DNA from: Lachnospiraceae bacterium
GTDB taxonomy: Bacteria > Bacillota > Clostridia > Lachnospirales > Lachnospiraceae
Length of the DNA stretch: 10,840 nucleotides
Assembly (NCBI GenBank): GCA_017651385.1
Contig: JAGCCY010000007.1
Coordinates: 1 to 10,840, forward strand
Direction: 5' to 3'
Position 1 is the first letter of the stretch; every line of letters starts with the position of its first letter. The notes beneath the pieces were generated by a model, which saw only the letters and a program-made list of their open reading frames with translations, made no database searches and was not told where the DNA came from. The position numbers were made by a program, and so were the translations under genes. Shown here piece by piece: positions 1 to 6,860 of the stretch.

Positions 1-599
1 ACCTGTTCGACCTTAAGTCCTTCGTTTGCATGTTCTTTAAGCTCGATCAACGCATATTTTCTTCTAAAAGTAAGAATGAAAACACCGTATCCGGATGTTG
101 CGATGACCGCAAATATAAGACGGATATAGTCGTTAATGCCAAGACCCAGATAATGGCTTAATGCATTGGGACCGAGCCAGAAAGTATATATTATGGAGAA
201 AAGATCGATCGCGCCTAAGATCGACAGATATACGATCCTCTTGGGACCTCTTAAAAAGATAAGGATAAAAAGAAAACCGATCGCAAAATAAATAAGCATC
301 TCGGCGCTGTTTTTCTTTGAAAATATAAAGAACAACGGGAAAAACACAAAGTCGATGAGGATAAGAAAAATGTTTACAAGTCTGTCTGTTTTTTGGGAAA
401 AAAATTCAAATACGATAAAAAGGGTAAATACACCGGTCAAAAGATAACCGATTATGATCGTATCGTAATCCATCTTAAAAACGGTACAGAGAAAAGCAAA
501 AAGAAGACTTAAAAAACTGCAAAACAACAGACTGAAATAAAACAGTCTTTCTTTAACGGATATATTCTCTTTAAAGATCCTGCTGAACAGTTTATCCAT
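1..599 (-). CDS. Partial six-helix membrane protein, probable sensor kinase N-terminus
   Basis: The frame opens with ATG at 599 and stays open to the left edge, giving 199 residues of N-terminus; the C-terminal part is missing. A strong GGGGAGGGG ribosome binding site lies 7 bases upstream of the ATG and overlaps the stop of the HD-GYP gene. I see six hydrophobic segments (about residues 19-41, 47-67, 74-94, 101-116, 122-142, 157-178). Charged loops (SQKTDR, RGPKR, RRKYA) alternate as expected for a protein with both ends in the cytoplasm. After the last helix a charged, helical stretch begins (RRKYALIELKEHANEGLKVE), like the linker that precedes the HisKA domain in Lachnospiraceae hybrid kinases. 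Its position 16 bases downstream of a response regulator gene fits a sensor kinase. A GGDEF or other output domain is equally possible because no catalytic domain is in view. Confidence 0.75.
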   Translation of the reverse strand, partial: MDKLFSRIFKENISVKERLFYFSLLFCSFLSLLFAFLCTVFKMDYDTIIIGYLLTGVFTLFIVFEFFSQKTDRLVNIFLILIDFVFFPLFFIFSKKNSAEMLIYFAIGFLFILIFLRGPKRIVYLSILGAIDLFSIIYTFWLGPNALSHYLGLGINDYIRLIFAVIATSGYGVFILTFRRKYALIELKEHANEGLKVEQ

Positions 600-615
600 A
601 AAGTGTCCCCTCCCC

Positions 616-1683
616 TTAGGGATTGATTACGGAAATCTCCCGACCGCATGAAATAAAAGCATCCGTAAGTTTAGGATCGAACATGGTAAATTTAAGAAAT
701 TTTATCTTCATCATTGCTTCCTGATGAGTCAGATTTTTTTCCTCATTCTGAGAATAACGAAGATTGTCGTACATATTGACGATGGCAAGTATCCTTGCCT
801 CCAAGGGTATGCTCTCGCCCTGAAGCCTTTCGGGATAACCCGAACCGTCCCAGTTTTCGTGATGATACTTACACATTTTCATGGCATATGTCATGAAATT
901 CGAATCCTCGCTCGTAAGCTGAGTGATCTTTGAAATGGTCTCGGCACCTAAGATAGTATGAATCTTGACCATATCACTGTCATGCGTCTTTCCTTTATCA
1001 TCGACCGGCTTGATATCAAAGTATTTGTCTTTGATGCAGAGTTTACCAATGTCATGAATCTTCGAAGCAAAGCTTATCGTTTCACATTCGTCGGCGGAAA
1101 AATCATAATCACCGCTTCTTACGAGAAAACTTAAAAAAGTATCCATGTCCTTTTCCACGCGTTTTGCATGAACGCCCGCAAAACTGTTTCGTTTTTCAAG
1201 CATATCGACGAACATCTCGACAACGGAATACTGAAGTTCCACAAATCGTTTTGCCTTTTCCTGAACGGAAGCGGCAAGATCTTCGGTATATTCTCTTAAT
1301 TTTTTTCTTTGGGAAATAAGCTGTATCTGTATATCGATACGCTTTTTAAGAAGGTTTGCCGTAAAAGGCTTTTTGATATAATCGGAAGCTCCGAGATTGT
1401 AACTTTCAAGCTCCGTTATATCATCATCCTGGGCAGTCAGAAAAATGATCGGTATATCCATAAGACGCTTACTGTTCTTCATCTCGGATATGACCTGAAA
1501 ACCGTTTACATTCGGCATGTCTATGTCAAGAAGCACCAAAACGGGAAGTTCGGGCATGTCTCTTAAACATTCGAGAGCGGAAATGCCCGAAGAAACCGGA
1601 ATGACCTCATAAATATCTTCAAGAACCTTTCTTGCAAGAATGAGGTTTGCCATATTATCATCGACTATCATTATTTTTTCCAT
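616..1683 (-). CDS. Response regulator with REC and HD-GYP domains (putative c-di-GMP phosphodiesterase)
   Basis: A 355-residue cytoplasmic two-domain protein. Residues 1-120 are a receiver domain: acidic pair D8/D9, phospho-acceptor D53 in LLDIDMP, T83 and K105 in DYIKKPF. A helical linker (about 121-160) leads to an HD-GYP domain with H172, the HD pair H210/D211 (IHDIGK), H242, H274/H275 and the intact signature HHENWDGSGYP (274-284). HD-GYP enzymes hydrolyse cyclic di-GMP to pGpG or GMP using a bi- or trinuclear metal site. Two positions depart from the usual pattern. The first aspartate of the late D-x-[YF]-D-A-L motif is N303 (VNMYDNL). The residue four before H172 is F168, where E or Y is common. 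Activity is therefore likely but not certain. The gene precedes the membrane protein at 1-599 and probably forms an operon with it, from a promoter near 1741-1770. Its ribosome binding site is a G-run (GGGGG) just upstream of ATG 1683. Confidence 0.93.
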   Translation of the reverse strand: MEKIMIVDDNMANLILARKVLEDIYEVIPVSSGISALECLRDMPELPVLVLLDIDMPNVNGFQVISEMKNSKRLMDIPIIFLTAQDDDITELESYNLGASDYIKKPFTANLLKKRIDIQIQLISQRKKLREYTEDLAASVQEKAKRFVELQYSVVEMFVDMLEKRNSFAGVHAKRVEKDMDTFLSFLVRSGDYDFSADECETISFASKIHDIGKLCIKDKYFDIKPVDDKGKTHDSDMVKIHTILGAETISKITQLTSEDSNFMTYAMKMCKYHHENWDGSGYPERLQGESIPLEARILAIVNMYDNLRYSQNEEKNLTHQEAMMKIKFLKFTMFDPKLTDAFISCGREISVINP

Positions 1684-1740
1684 AGGACCCCCGCAAATGA
1701 AAATAAAATGATGATAACAACCTGAATAAACGTGTGATTT

Positions 1741-1770
1741 ATTATACTATTTCTGCATCAATTTTGTAAG
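1741..1770 (-). promoter_or_regulatory. Candidate sigma-A promoter for the HD-GYP operon
   Basis: On the minus strand a perfect TATAAT lies at 1746-1741, 57 bases upstream of ATG 1683. CTTACA (4 of 6 matches to TTGACA) lies 18 bases further upstream, at 1770-1765. The element overlaps the last codons and TAG stop of the VWA gene. A short inverted repeat, AATAAA/TTTATT with a 7-base spacer (1725-1743), is centred about where transcription should begin and could be a weak operator or just AT-rich sequence. No terminator is visible between the VWA gene and this promoter, so read-through from upstream is possible. Confidence 0.45.
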
Positions 1771-2946
1771 AGCTTCGTTCAAACCGTCGATCGTAAGCTT
1801 ATACATCGGAAATATGTTTTTTATCCTTGTCTCCGCTTCTCTCCAGGGAGCGTCTCCGGGAGCCATTTTGGGATTTAACCATACGATCTTTTTATAATGC
1901 GATTTAAGCAAAAGAAGCCACTGCTCTCCGCTCAGTCCGCCGTTCGGGCCTCTGTAATTGCCAGTATCGGAATACAGTTCTTCGGGAGCCATTGCGGCGT
2001 CTCCGACTATTATGACTTTATAATCACTGTCTATATTTTTAAACATCCACTCGGTATCTATCCAGTCACCGTTTTCGCATTCGGGTGTTTTATAAAGCTT
2101 TGAATAGATACAATTATGAAAATAATAGGATTTAACGTCTTTGTAATGATTGGATTTGTGTATTGCCTGAAACAACTCATTTAAGAGATTTGTAAACGGG
2201 ATCATCGTACCGCCCGAATCCATGAGCAAAAGAAGCTTTACCGAATTCTTGCGCGGTTTTTCCATTTCGATCCTTAGATACCCTCCGTTTTTGCAGGTTT
2301 CATCGATCGTACCGGGAATATCAAGCTCCGTCTTCGGAATATCGAGTTTTGAGGAGAACTGGCGAAGCCGGCGGAATGCCATCTGAAACTGCCTGTTATC
2401 AAGCATTTTGTCGTTTCGGAAATCTTTGTATTTTCTGGCTCCCACAACACTGAAGGCAGACTGATAACCGGTCGTGCCTCCTACTCTGACACCGCCGATG
2501 TTTCCGCCCATATTACCGAAACTTGTCTTACCCATCGTACCGATCCAGTATGAGCCTCCGTTATGCTCGCTGTCCTGATCTTTTAAACGCTGTTTAAACT
2601 TCTGTTCGACATCGTCTTTGTCGATCTGAAGCTCTTCCTGCTGGTTGAGCCAGTACTTTTCTTCCTCATGGGTAAGTTCGGTGATATCGGATTTATCGAG
2701 CCACCTTAACATTCTTTCCGTTATGGCGTCTTCACTTTTTATGCCTTTAAAGCACTCTTCAAAAGCCATATCGAATTTATCAAAATCGGTCTCGTTTTTG
2801 ACAAGTATCGCTCTGGCCATATAATAAAATCCGGTCAAGGATGAGTTATTAAGATTCTGTTTGAGGGCGTTGAAAAGTGCTATCCATTCGGTCAGCGATA
2901 CTTCGAGCCCTTTCGCTTTAAGCGTGTAAAAGAATGTTGTAAACAA
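1747..2946 (-). CDS. CoxE/COG3825-type VWA domain protein, partner of the MoxR ATPase
   Basis: A 399-residue soluble protein. The N-terminal third is helical (MFTTFFYTLKAKGLEVSLTE is typical of the start of this family). It is followed by a charged region (about 85-128), a glycine-rich stretch (about 126-163) and a C-terminal von Willebrand A-like domain from about 236. The metal-site motif is D243-S-G-G-T-M, not the classical DxSxS, and is followed by YYFHN (274-278) and GDAAM (315-319); I recall similar variants from CoxE-like VWA proteins found beside MoxR ATPases. Such pairs are thought to act like chaperones, with the VWA protein guiding the ATPase to a client, as in maturation of CO dehydrogenase or other complexes. 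The client here is unknown. The start is TTG at 2946, one base after the moxR stop, with AAGGG about 9 bases upstream; no ATG nearby would keep the conserved N-terminus. It is the last gene of the dense run that includes gpsA. Confidence 0.85.
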   Translation of the reverse strand: MFTTFFYTLKAKGLEVSLTEWIALFNALKQNLNNSSLTGFYYMARAILVKNETDFDKFDMAFEECFKGIKSEDAITERMLRWLDKSDITELTHEEEKYWLNQQEELQIDKDDVEQKFKQRLKDQDSEHNGGSYWIGTMGKTSFGNMGGNIGGVRVGGTTGYQSAFSVVGARKYKDFRNDKMLDNRQFQMAFRRLRQFSSKLDIPKTELDIPGTIDETCKNGGYLRIEMEKPRKNSVKLLLLMDSGGTMIPFTNLLNELFQAIHKSNHYKDVKSYYFHNCIYSKLYKTPECENGDWIDTEWMFKNIDSDYKVIIVGDAAMAPEELYSDTGNYRGPNGGLSGEQWLLLLKSHYKKIVWLNPKMAPGDAPWREAETRIKNIFPMYKLTIDGLNEALTKLMQK

Positions 2947-2947
2947 A

Positions 2948-3760
2948 TCAGATTACCCTTCTTCTTAATACCTCAAGATCTTCATCCTTTTTGATGAGAA
3001 CGCCCGCAAAAGGAAGTTCCTTTCTGATGATATCAGGGTTTATGCCGGCAATGATAAGTGCATTGAGCCAGTCGATAAGTTCACTCGTCGCGGGTTTCTT
3101 TCTAAGCTGCGAATATGTACGGATCTCGTAAAATGTATCCATAGCATTCTTAAGAAGTATCTCGTCGATATCCGGAATGTGGCTTTTAACGATCTCTTCC
3201 ATAAGCGGTGCATCGGGGAAATCGATATAATGGAATATACATCTTCTTAAAAAAGCATCGGGAAGTTCCTTCTCCGCATTTGATGTAATGATCACTATCG
3301 GGCGCTTCTTCGCCTTTACCGTACGCTTTGTCTCGTAAATATAGAATTCCATACGGTCAAGCTCCCACAAAAGGTCGTTGGGGAATTCAAGATCGGCCTT
3401 ATCGATCTCATCGATCAAAAGGACCACCTGCTCATCCGATTCAAAGGCCTCGCCAAGCTTGCCCAGTTTGATATAATTGGCAATATTGTCAACGCCCTCG
3501 TTCTTAAACTGGGAATCGTAAAGTCTCTGTATCGTATCATACGTATAGAGACCTTCCTGTGCCTTCGTGGTGGACTTAATGTTCCATACTATAAGATTCT
3601 TGCCGAGAGCTTCGCTTACGGCTTTTGCAAGCATGGTCTTACCGGTTCCCGGCTCACCTTTAATAAGCAAAGGCTTTTCCAAAGCGATGGCGATGTTAAC
3701 GCTCATCATCAGTTCGTTTGACGCGATATATTCGCCCGTAGAAGTAAAATTATTCTCCAA
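2948..3760 (-). CDS. MoxR-family AAA+ ATPase
   Basis: A 270-residue cytoplasmic ATPase. Walker A is GEPGTGKT (35-42), Walker B is LLIDEID (114-120), sensor 1 is ITSNAEKELPDAF (158-170, N161), the arginine-finger region is LRRCIF (171-176), and the sensor-2-like segment KPATSELIDW (222-231) is typical of the MoxR group. MoxR ATPases remodel or load partner complexes and usually sit next to a VWA protein, as here. The start is TTG at 3760, overlapping the end of gpsA by 11 bases in another frame, with AGGAG 6 bases upstream inside gpsA. The next in-frame methionines (residues 18-19) would cut off the conserved YIASNEL segment that precedes Walker A, so TTG is preferred. The overlap points to translational coupling with gpsA; this is unusual company for a MoxR gene and does not by itself show a role in lipid synthesis. 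Confidence 0.92.
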   Translation of the reverse strand: MENNFTSTGEYIASNELMMSVNIAIALEKPLLIKGEPGTGKTMLAKAVSEALGKNLIVWNIKSTTKAQEGLYTYDTIQRLYDSQFKNEGVDNIANYIKLGKLGEAFESDEQVVLLIDEIDKADLEFPNDLLWELDRMEFYIYETKRTVKAKKRPIVIITSNAEKELPDAFLRRCIFHYIDFPDAPLMEEIVKSHIPDIDEILLKNAMDTFYEIRTYSQLRKKPATSELIDWLNALIIAGINPDIIRKELPFAGVLIKKDEDLEVLRRRVI

Positions 3761-4757
3761 AGTCTTCTCCTATCTCGATCTTTTTGTCTCTGATCATAAG
3801 GTTCTTAACGGCCTCTGCAGCCGGCTCGTTTTCAAACAAAACTTTATTGACTTCTTCAATGATCGGAAGTTCAACGTCATATTTCTTTGCAAGTCCGATA
3901 GCGGCTTTTGCGGAGTATACTCCTTCAACCACCATTTTGACCTCATCCATTGCTTCCTGCATTGTCTTTCCCTGACCGATAAGTATTCCGGCCCTTCTGT
4001 TTCTTGAATGCATTGAAGCGCATGTAACGATAAGATCACCTATACCGGTAAGGCCTGCAAATGTTTCGAATTTACCGCCCATCTTAACACCGAGTCTAGT
4101 GATCTCTGCAATTCCTCTTGTGATAAGAGCGGCCTTTGTATTGTCGCCGTAGCCTAAGCCGTCCGCTATTCCGGCGGCAAGAGCGACCACATTCTTAAGG
4201 GCCGAGCCTATTTCCATCCCGAGTACATCGGGTGATGTATATACACGGAAATTAATGTTCATGAATACATTCTGCAATAATTCCGCTGTTTTTCTTTCTT
4301 TTGCTCCCACTACTATTGAGGTGGGGATCTCTTTGCCGACTTCCTCAGCATGAGAAGGACCGCACATAACGGCTACCTTCGCCTGCGGTATTTCTTCTTC
4401 GATGATCGAAGAAAGCGTCATCAGTGTATTTTCTTCAATACCCTTTGCAACGTTTACTATTATCTGCCCTTCTTTTACAAAATCCTTCATCGATCTTGAT
4501 GTGGATCTTACAAACGGAGAAGGAACCGCAAGAACGAGTATATCGTTTGATTCGCATGTAAGTTTAAGATCTGTTGTAAATTGAACCTGTTCGTCAAGAA
4601 TAACGCCCGGAAGCTTGGTCTTATGCTCTCTTTCTTTTGAAAGCATATCCACTTCTTCCTTTATGATCGACCATACCGTAACGTCATGGCCGTTGGTCCT
4701 TAACAATTTAGCAAGGGCAATGCCCCATGATCCGGCCCCGATAACACCTACTTTCAT
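3750..4757 (-). CDS. gpsA: Glycerol-3-phosphate dehydrogenase [NAD(P)+]
   Basis: A 335-residue cytoplasmic enzyme that reduces dihydroxyacetone phosphate to sn-glycerol 3-phosphate, the backbone of membrane phospholipids. The N-terminal Rossmann fold shows GAGSWG (7-12). Further family motifs are VAKGIE (103-108), CGPSHAEEV (132-140), the catalytic lysine K188 in IGSALKNV, the substrate-binding SRNRRAG (251-257), and GIGDLIVTC (238-246). Length and motifs are normal for the family. ATG 4757 overlaps the TGA of plsY as ATGA, so the two genes are probably translated together. Its product is the acceptor that PlsY acylates, so the neighbours carry out consecutive steps. In many sporulating Clostridia I recall spoIVA following gpsA; here moxR follows instead. 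Confidence 0.98.
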   Translation of the reverse strand: MKVGVIGAGSWGIALAKLLRTNGHDVTVWSIIKEEVDMLSKEREHKTKLPGVILDEQVQFTTDLKLTCESNDILVLAVPSPFVRSTSRSMKDFVKEGQIIVNVAKGIEENTLMTLSSIIEEEIPQAKVAVMCGPSHAEEVGKEIPTSIVVGAKERKTAELLQNVFMNINFRVYTSPDVLGMEIGSALKNVVALAAGIADGLGYGDNTKAALITRGIAEITRLGVKMGGKFETFAGLTGIGDLIVTCASMHSRNRRAGILIGQGKTMQEAMDEVKMVVEGVYSAKAAIGLAKKYDVELPIIEEVNKVLFENEPAAEAVKNLMIRDKKIEIGEDFGE

Positions 4758-5458
4758 TCCATATCCCTGCCTTCGCCTTTATAATTTCTGGCATCGTTGT
4801 TTGTCTCGATATCCATTTTGTTCTTTTTGATAAGATAAGTCTTGCGTTCATTGCCCGTAAGAAGTCTTCTGATATTGGTCCTGTGCATGAAAAATGCAAG
4901 TAACGTCATAAATGCGAGCACGATATAGAGCTCGTTTAATACAGGCTGTGCAACATTGAATACGCCATGCTGGCCCATTATGATCGTCTGTACAAAGAAA
5001 CCTGTGTACAAAAGCATCGAACCTATCGATACTATATGAGTTATAAAGAAGTTTCCGAAGAAAAGAAGCAATCCCACAGGTATGTAATACCAGTGAAAAG
5101 CGATCATGATACCGCCCGTTGTGGCAATACCTTTGCCGCCCTTGAATTTAAGATAGAAAGGGAAATTGTGGCCGAGTACACAGCCAAGACCCGTATAGAT
5201 AGTTATCAAAGGAGCGATATCCATATGTGTCTTTAAAAATAGTGCTTTACACAGTAATACGGCGATTATGGACTTTAACATATCACCTGCAAATACGATA
5301 AGTCCGGCTTTGGTGCCTAAAACTCTTAACGTATTTGTGGTACCTGCATTGCCGCTTCCGTGTTCGCGGATATCGATACCCTTAATCTTTCCCAAAATAT
5401 ATGCGGTCTGAATGCTGCCGAACGCATAACCTATCAATGCACATATTAAACGGATCAT
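4754..5458 (-). CDS. plsY: Glycerol-3-phosphate acyltransferase (acyl-phosphate dependent)
   Basis: A 234-residue integral membrane enzyme that transfers an acyl group from acyl-phosphate to the sn-1 position of glycerol 3-phosphate, giving lysophosphatidic acid. The family motifs are clear: [12 protein letters not shown] (34-45) and [21 protein letters not shown] starting at residue 96, which includes the KGGKG loop. Hydrophobic segments lie at about 1-22, 52-70, 81-97, 111-131, 135-160 and 172-191, more or less as expected. The usual PlsY is about 200 residues; here a hydrophilic tail of roughly 35-40 residues follows (from about HRTNIRRLL at 192), rich in K, N, D and E. It overlaps Der by 4 bases upstream (ATG 5458 over the der TGA) and gpsA by 4 bases downstream. 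An AAAGGA ribosome binding site lies about 13 bases upstream of the ATG, inside der. Confidence 0.97.
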   Translation of the reverse strand: MIRLICALIGYAFGSIQTAYILGKIKGIDIREHGSGNAGTTNTLRVLGTKAGLIVFAGDMLKSIIAVLLCKALFLKTHMDIAPLITIYTGLGCVLGHNFPFYLKFKGGKGIATTGGIMIAFHWYYIPVGLLLFFGNFFITHIVSIGSMLLYTGFFVQTIIMGQHGVFNVAQPVLNELYIVLAFMTLLAFFMHRTNIRRLLTGNERKTYLIKKNKMDIETNNDARNYKGEGRDME

Positions 5459-6798
5459 TTGCTGTTGTCGTCCTTTCTCTCGCGAATAATGAACTTTAAA
5501 GGCGTACCCTTAAAGCCAAACGCTTCTCTTATCTGATTCTCTATATATCTCGTATAAGAAAAATGCATCATTTCCTTATCGTTTACAAAAATAACAAATG
5601 TGGGCGGCTTGACCGAAGCCTGCGTGATATAGAACAGTTTAAGCCTTTTGCCTTTATCCGTCGGAGGCTGCTGCATTGAGACCGCTCTTGTCATAATCTC
5701 GTTAAGCACACCGGTGCCGACTCTTAACGCATGATTTTCATAAACAGCATCGATCGTTTCAAAAAGCTTATTGATACGCTGTCCTGTCTTTGCGGAGATA
5801 AATATGATCTCGGCATAAGGCATGAACGAAAGAACCTGCCTTACCTCTTCGGTGAACTTATAAATGGTCTTATCGTCCTTTTCAACGGCATCCCACTTGT
5901 TGACCGCGATTATTATGGCCTTGCCTCTGTCGTGCGCTATACCGGCGATCTTTGCGTCCTGCTCGGTAACGCCTTCCTCGGCATCTATCATAAGCACTAC
6001 AACATCGGCACGTTCGACCGCACCGACAGTTCTTATGATCATATAGTGTTCAAGATCCTCATGGATACGGCTTTTACGACGCACACCCGCTGTATCTATA
6101 AACACGTATTCTTTTTCATTATACACAACATCCGTGTCAACCGCATCCCTTGTGGTGCCTGCAATATCGGATACGATGAGTCTGTCCTCACCGATGATCT
6201 TGTTGATGAGCGAACTTTTGCCGACATTGGGCTTACCGACAACGGCAACCTTAATCCTGTCGTCTTCTCCTTCTTCGATATCAAGATCCTTAAAATACTT
6301 GACTACTTCATCAAGAAGATCTCCGAAACCGAGCTTATTGACCGAAGAAACCGGATAGGGATCTCCTATGCCCAGATTATAAAACTCATATACATCGGTC
6401 ATATATTTGTTGAAATCATCAACCTTGTTGACCACGATCAAAACAGGTTTTTGCGAGCGCCTTAACATATCGCATACTTTGGAGTCCGAATCCACAAGTC
6501 CCTGCTTGACATCCACCATAAAAAGAATGACATCCGCGGTATTTATTGCAATCTCCGCCTGTTCGCGCATCTGTTTTAAGATCACGTCGCTGCTGTCCGG
6601 TTCTATACCGCCCGTATCGATCAATGTAAAATTGTAATTAAGCCAGGTAACATCCGCATATATTCTGTCTCTTGTTATACCCGGAGTGTCTTTGACTATT
6701 GATATTTTTTCTCCCGCAAGTGCGTTAAAAAGCGTCGACTTGCCTACATTGGGCCTTCCGACAACCGCAACTATGGGCTTACGTTTCTTAGTTTCCAT
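5455..6798 (-). CDS. der: Ribosome-associated GTPase Der (EngA)
   Basis: A 447-residue cytoplasmic GTPase with two tandem G domains and a C-terminal KH-like domain, needed for maturation of the 50S ribosomal subunit. The first G domain has GRPNVGKST (14-22), DTGG (61-64) and NKVD (124-127). The second has GKPNVGKSS (188-196), DTAG (235-238), NKWD (300-303) and SAKTG (335-339). The KH-like part covers about 355-440. Length and all motifs are normal. The start ATG 6798 has only a weak GGTG ribosome binding element 4 bases upstream, and a 49-base gap separates it from the stop of the DUF512 gene. It probably shares that gene's transcript, because I see no convincing promoter in the gap. Confidence 0.98.
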   Translation of the reverse strand: METKKRKPIVAVVGRPNVGKSTLFNALAGEKISIVKDTPGITRDRIYADVTWLNYNFTLIDTGGIEPDSSDVILKQMREQAEIAINTADVILFMVDVKQGLVDSDSKVCDMLRRSQKPVLIVVNKVDDFNKYMTDVYEFYNLGIGDPYPVSSVNKLGFGDLLDEVVKYFKDLDIEEGEDDRIKVAVVGKPNVGKSSLINKIIGEDRLIVSDIAGTTRDAVDTDVVYNEKEYVFIDTAGVRRKSRIHEDLEHYMIIRTVGAVERADVVVLMIDAEEGVTEQDAKIAGIAHDRGKAIIIAVNKWDAVEKDDKTIYKFTEEVRQVLSFMPYAEIIFISAKTGQRINKLFETIDAVYENHALRVGTGVLNEIMTRAVSMQQPPTDKGKRLKLFYITQASVKPPTFVIFVNDKEMMHFSYTRYIENQIREAFGFKGTPLKFIIRERKDDNSK

Positions 6799-6833
6799 TT
6801 AACACCGTTCTTTCATATGTTGACAGTTTACCC

Positions 6834-6860
6834 TGTAAGCTTAAAGTTTATCTGCTTACA
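6834..6860. repeat. Short inverted repeat at the DUF512/der junction
   Basis: TGTAAGC (6834-6840) and GCTTACA (6854-6860) form a perfect 7-base stem around a 13-base loop that holds the TAA stop of the DUF512 gene. No T-run follows on the minus strand, so it does not look like a terminator. It could be an mRNA hairpin that slightly influences expression between the two genes, or chance. Confidence 0.3.

Noticed and set aside
1684..1746. Small gene or RNA in the gap between the VWA and HD-GYP genes
   Set aside because: The 63 bases hold only the candidate promoter, a short AT-rich dyad and the ribosome binding site.
3567..4007. A 146-residue plus-strand open frame across the moxR/gpsA junction
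   Set aside because: It is antisense to two clear genes and its composition looks like a shadow of their codon pattern.
5731..6465. A 244-residue plus-strand open frame opposite der
   Set aside because: It lies wholly antisense to der, whose GTPase motifs are complete. The translation shows no family motif and no ribosome binding site was evident.
6834..6860. Hairpin between DUF512 and der as a terminator
   Set aside because: There is no T-run on the minus strand and the loop is 13 bases, so it is unlikely to stop transcription.
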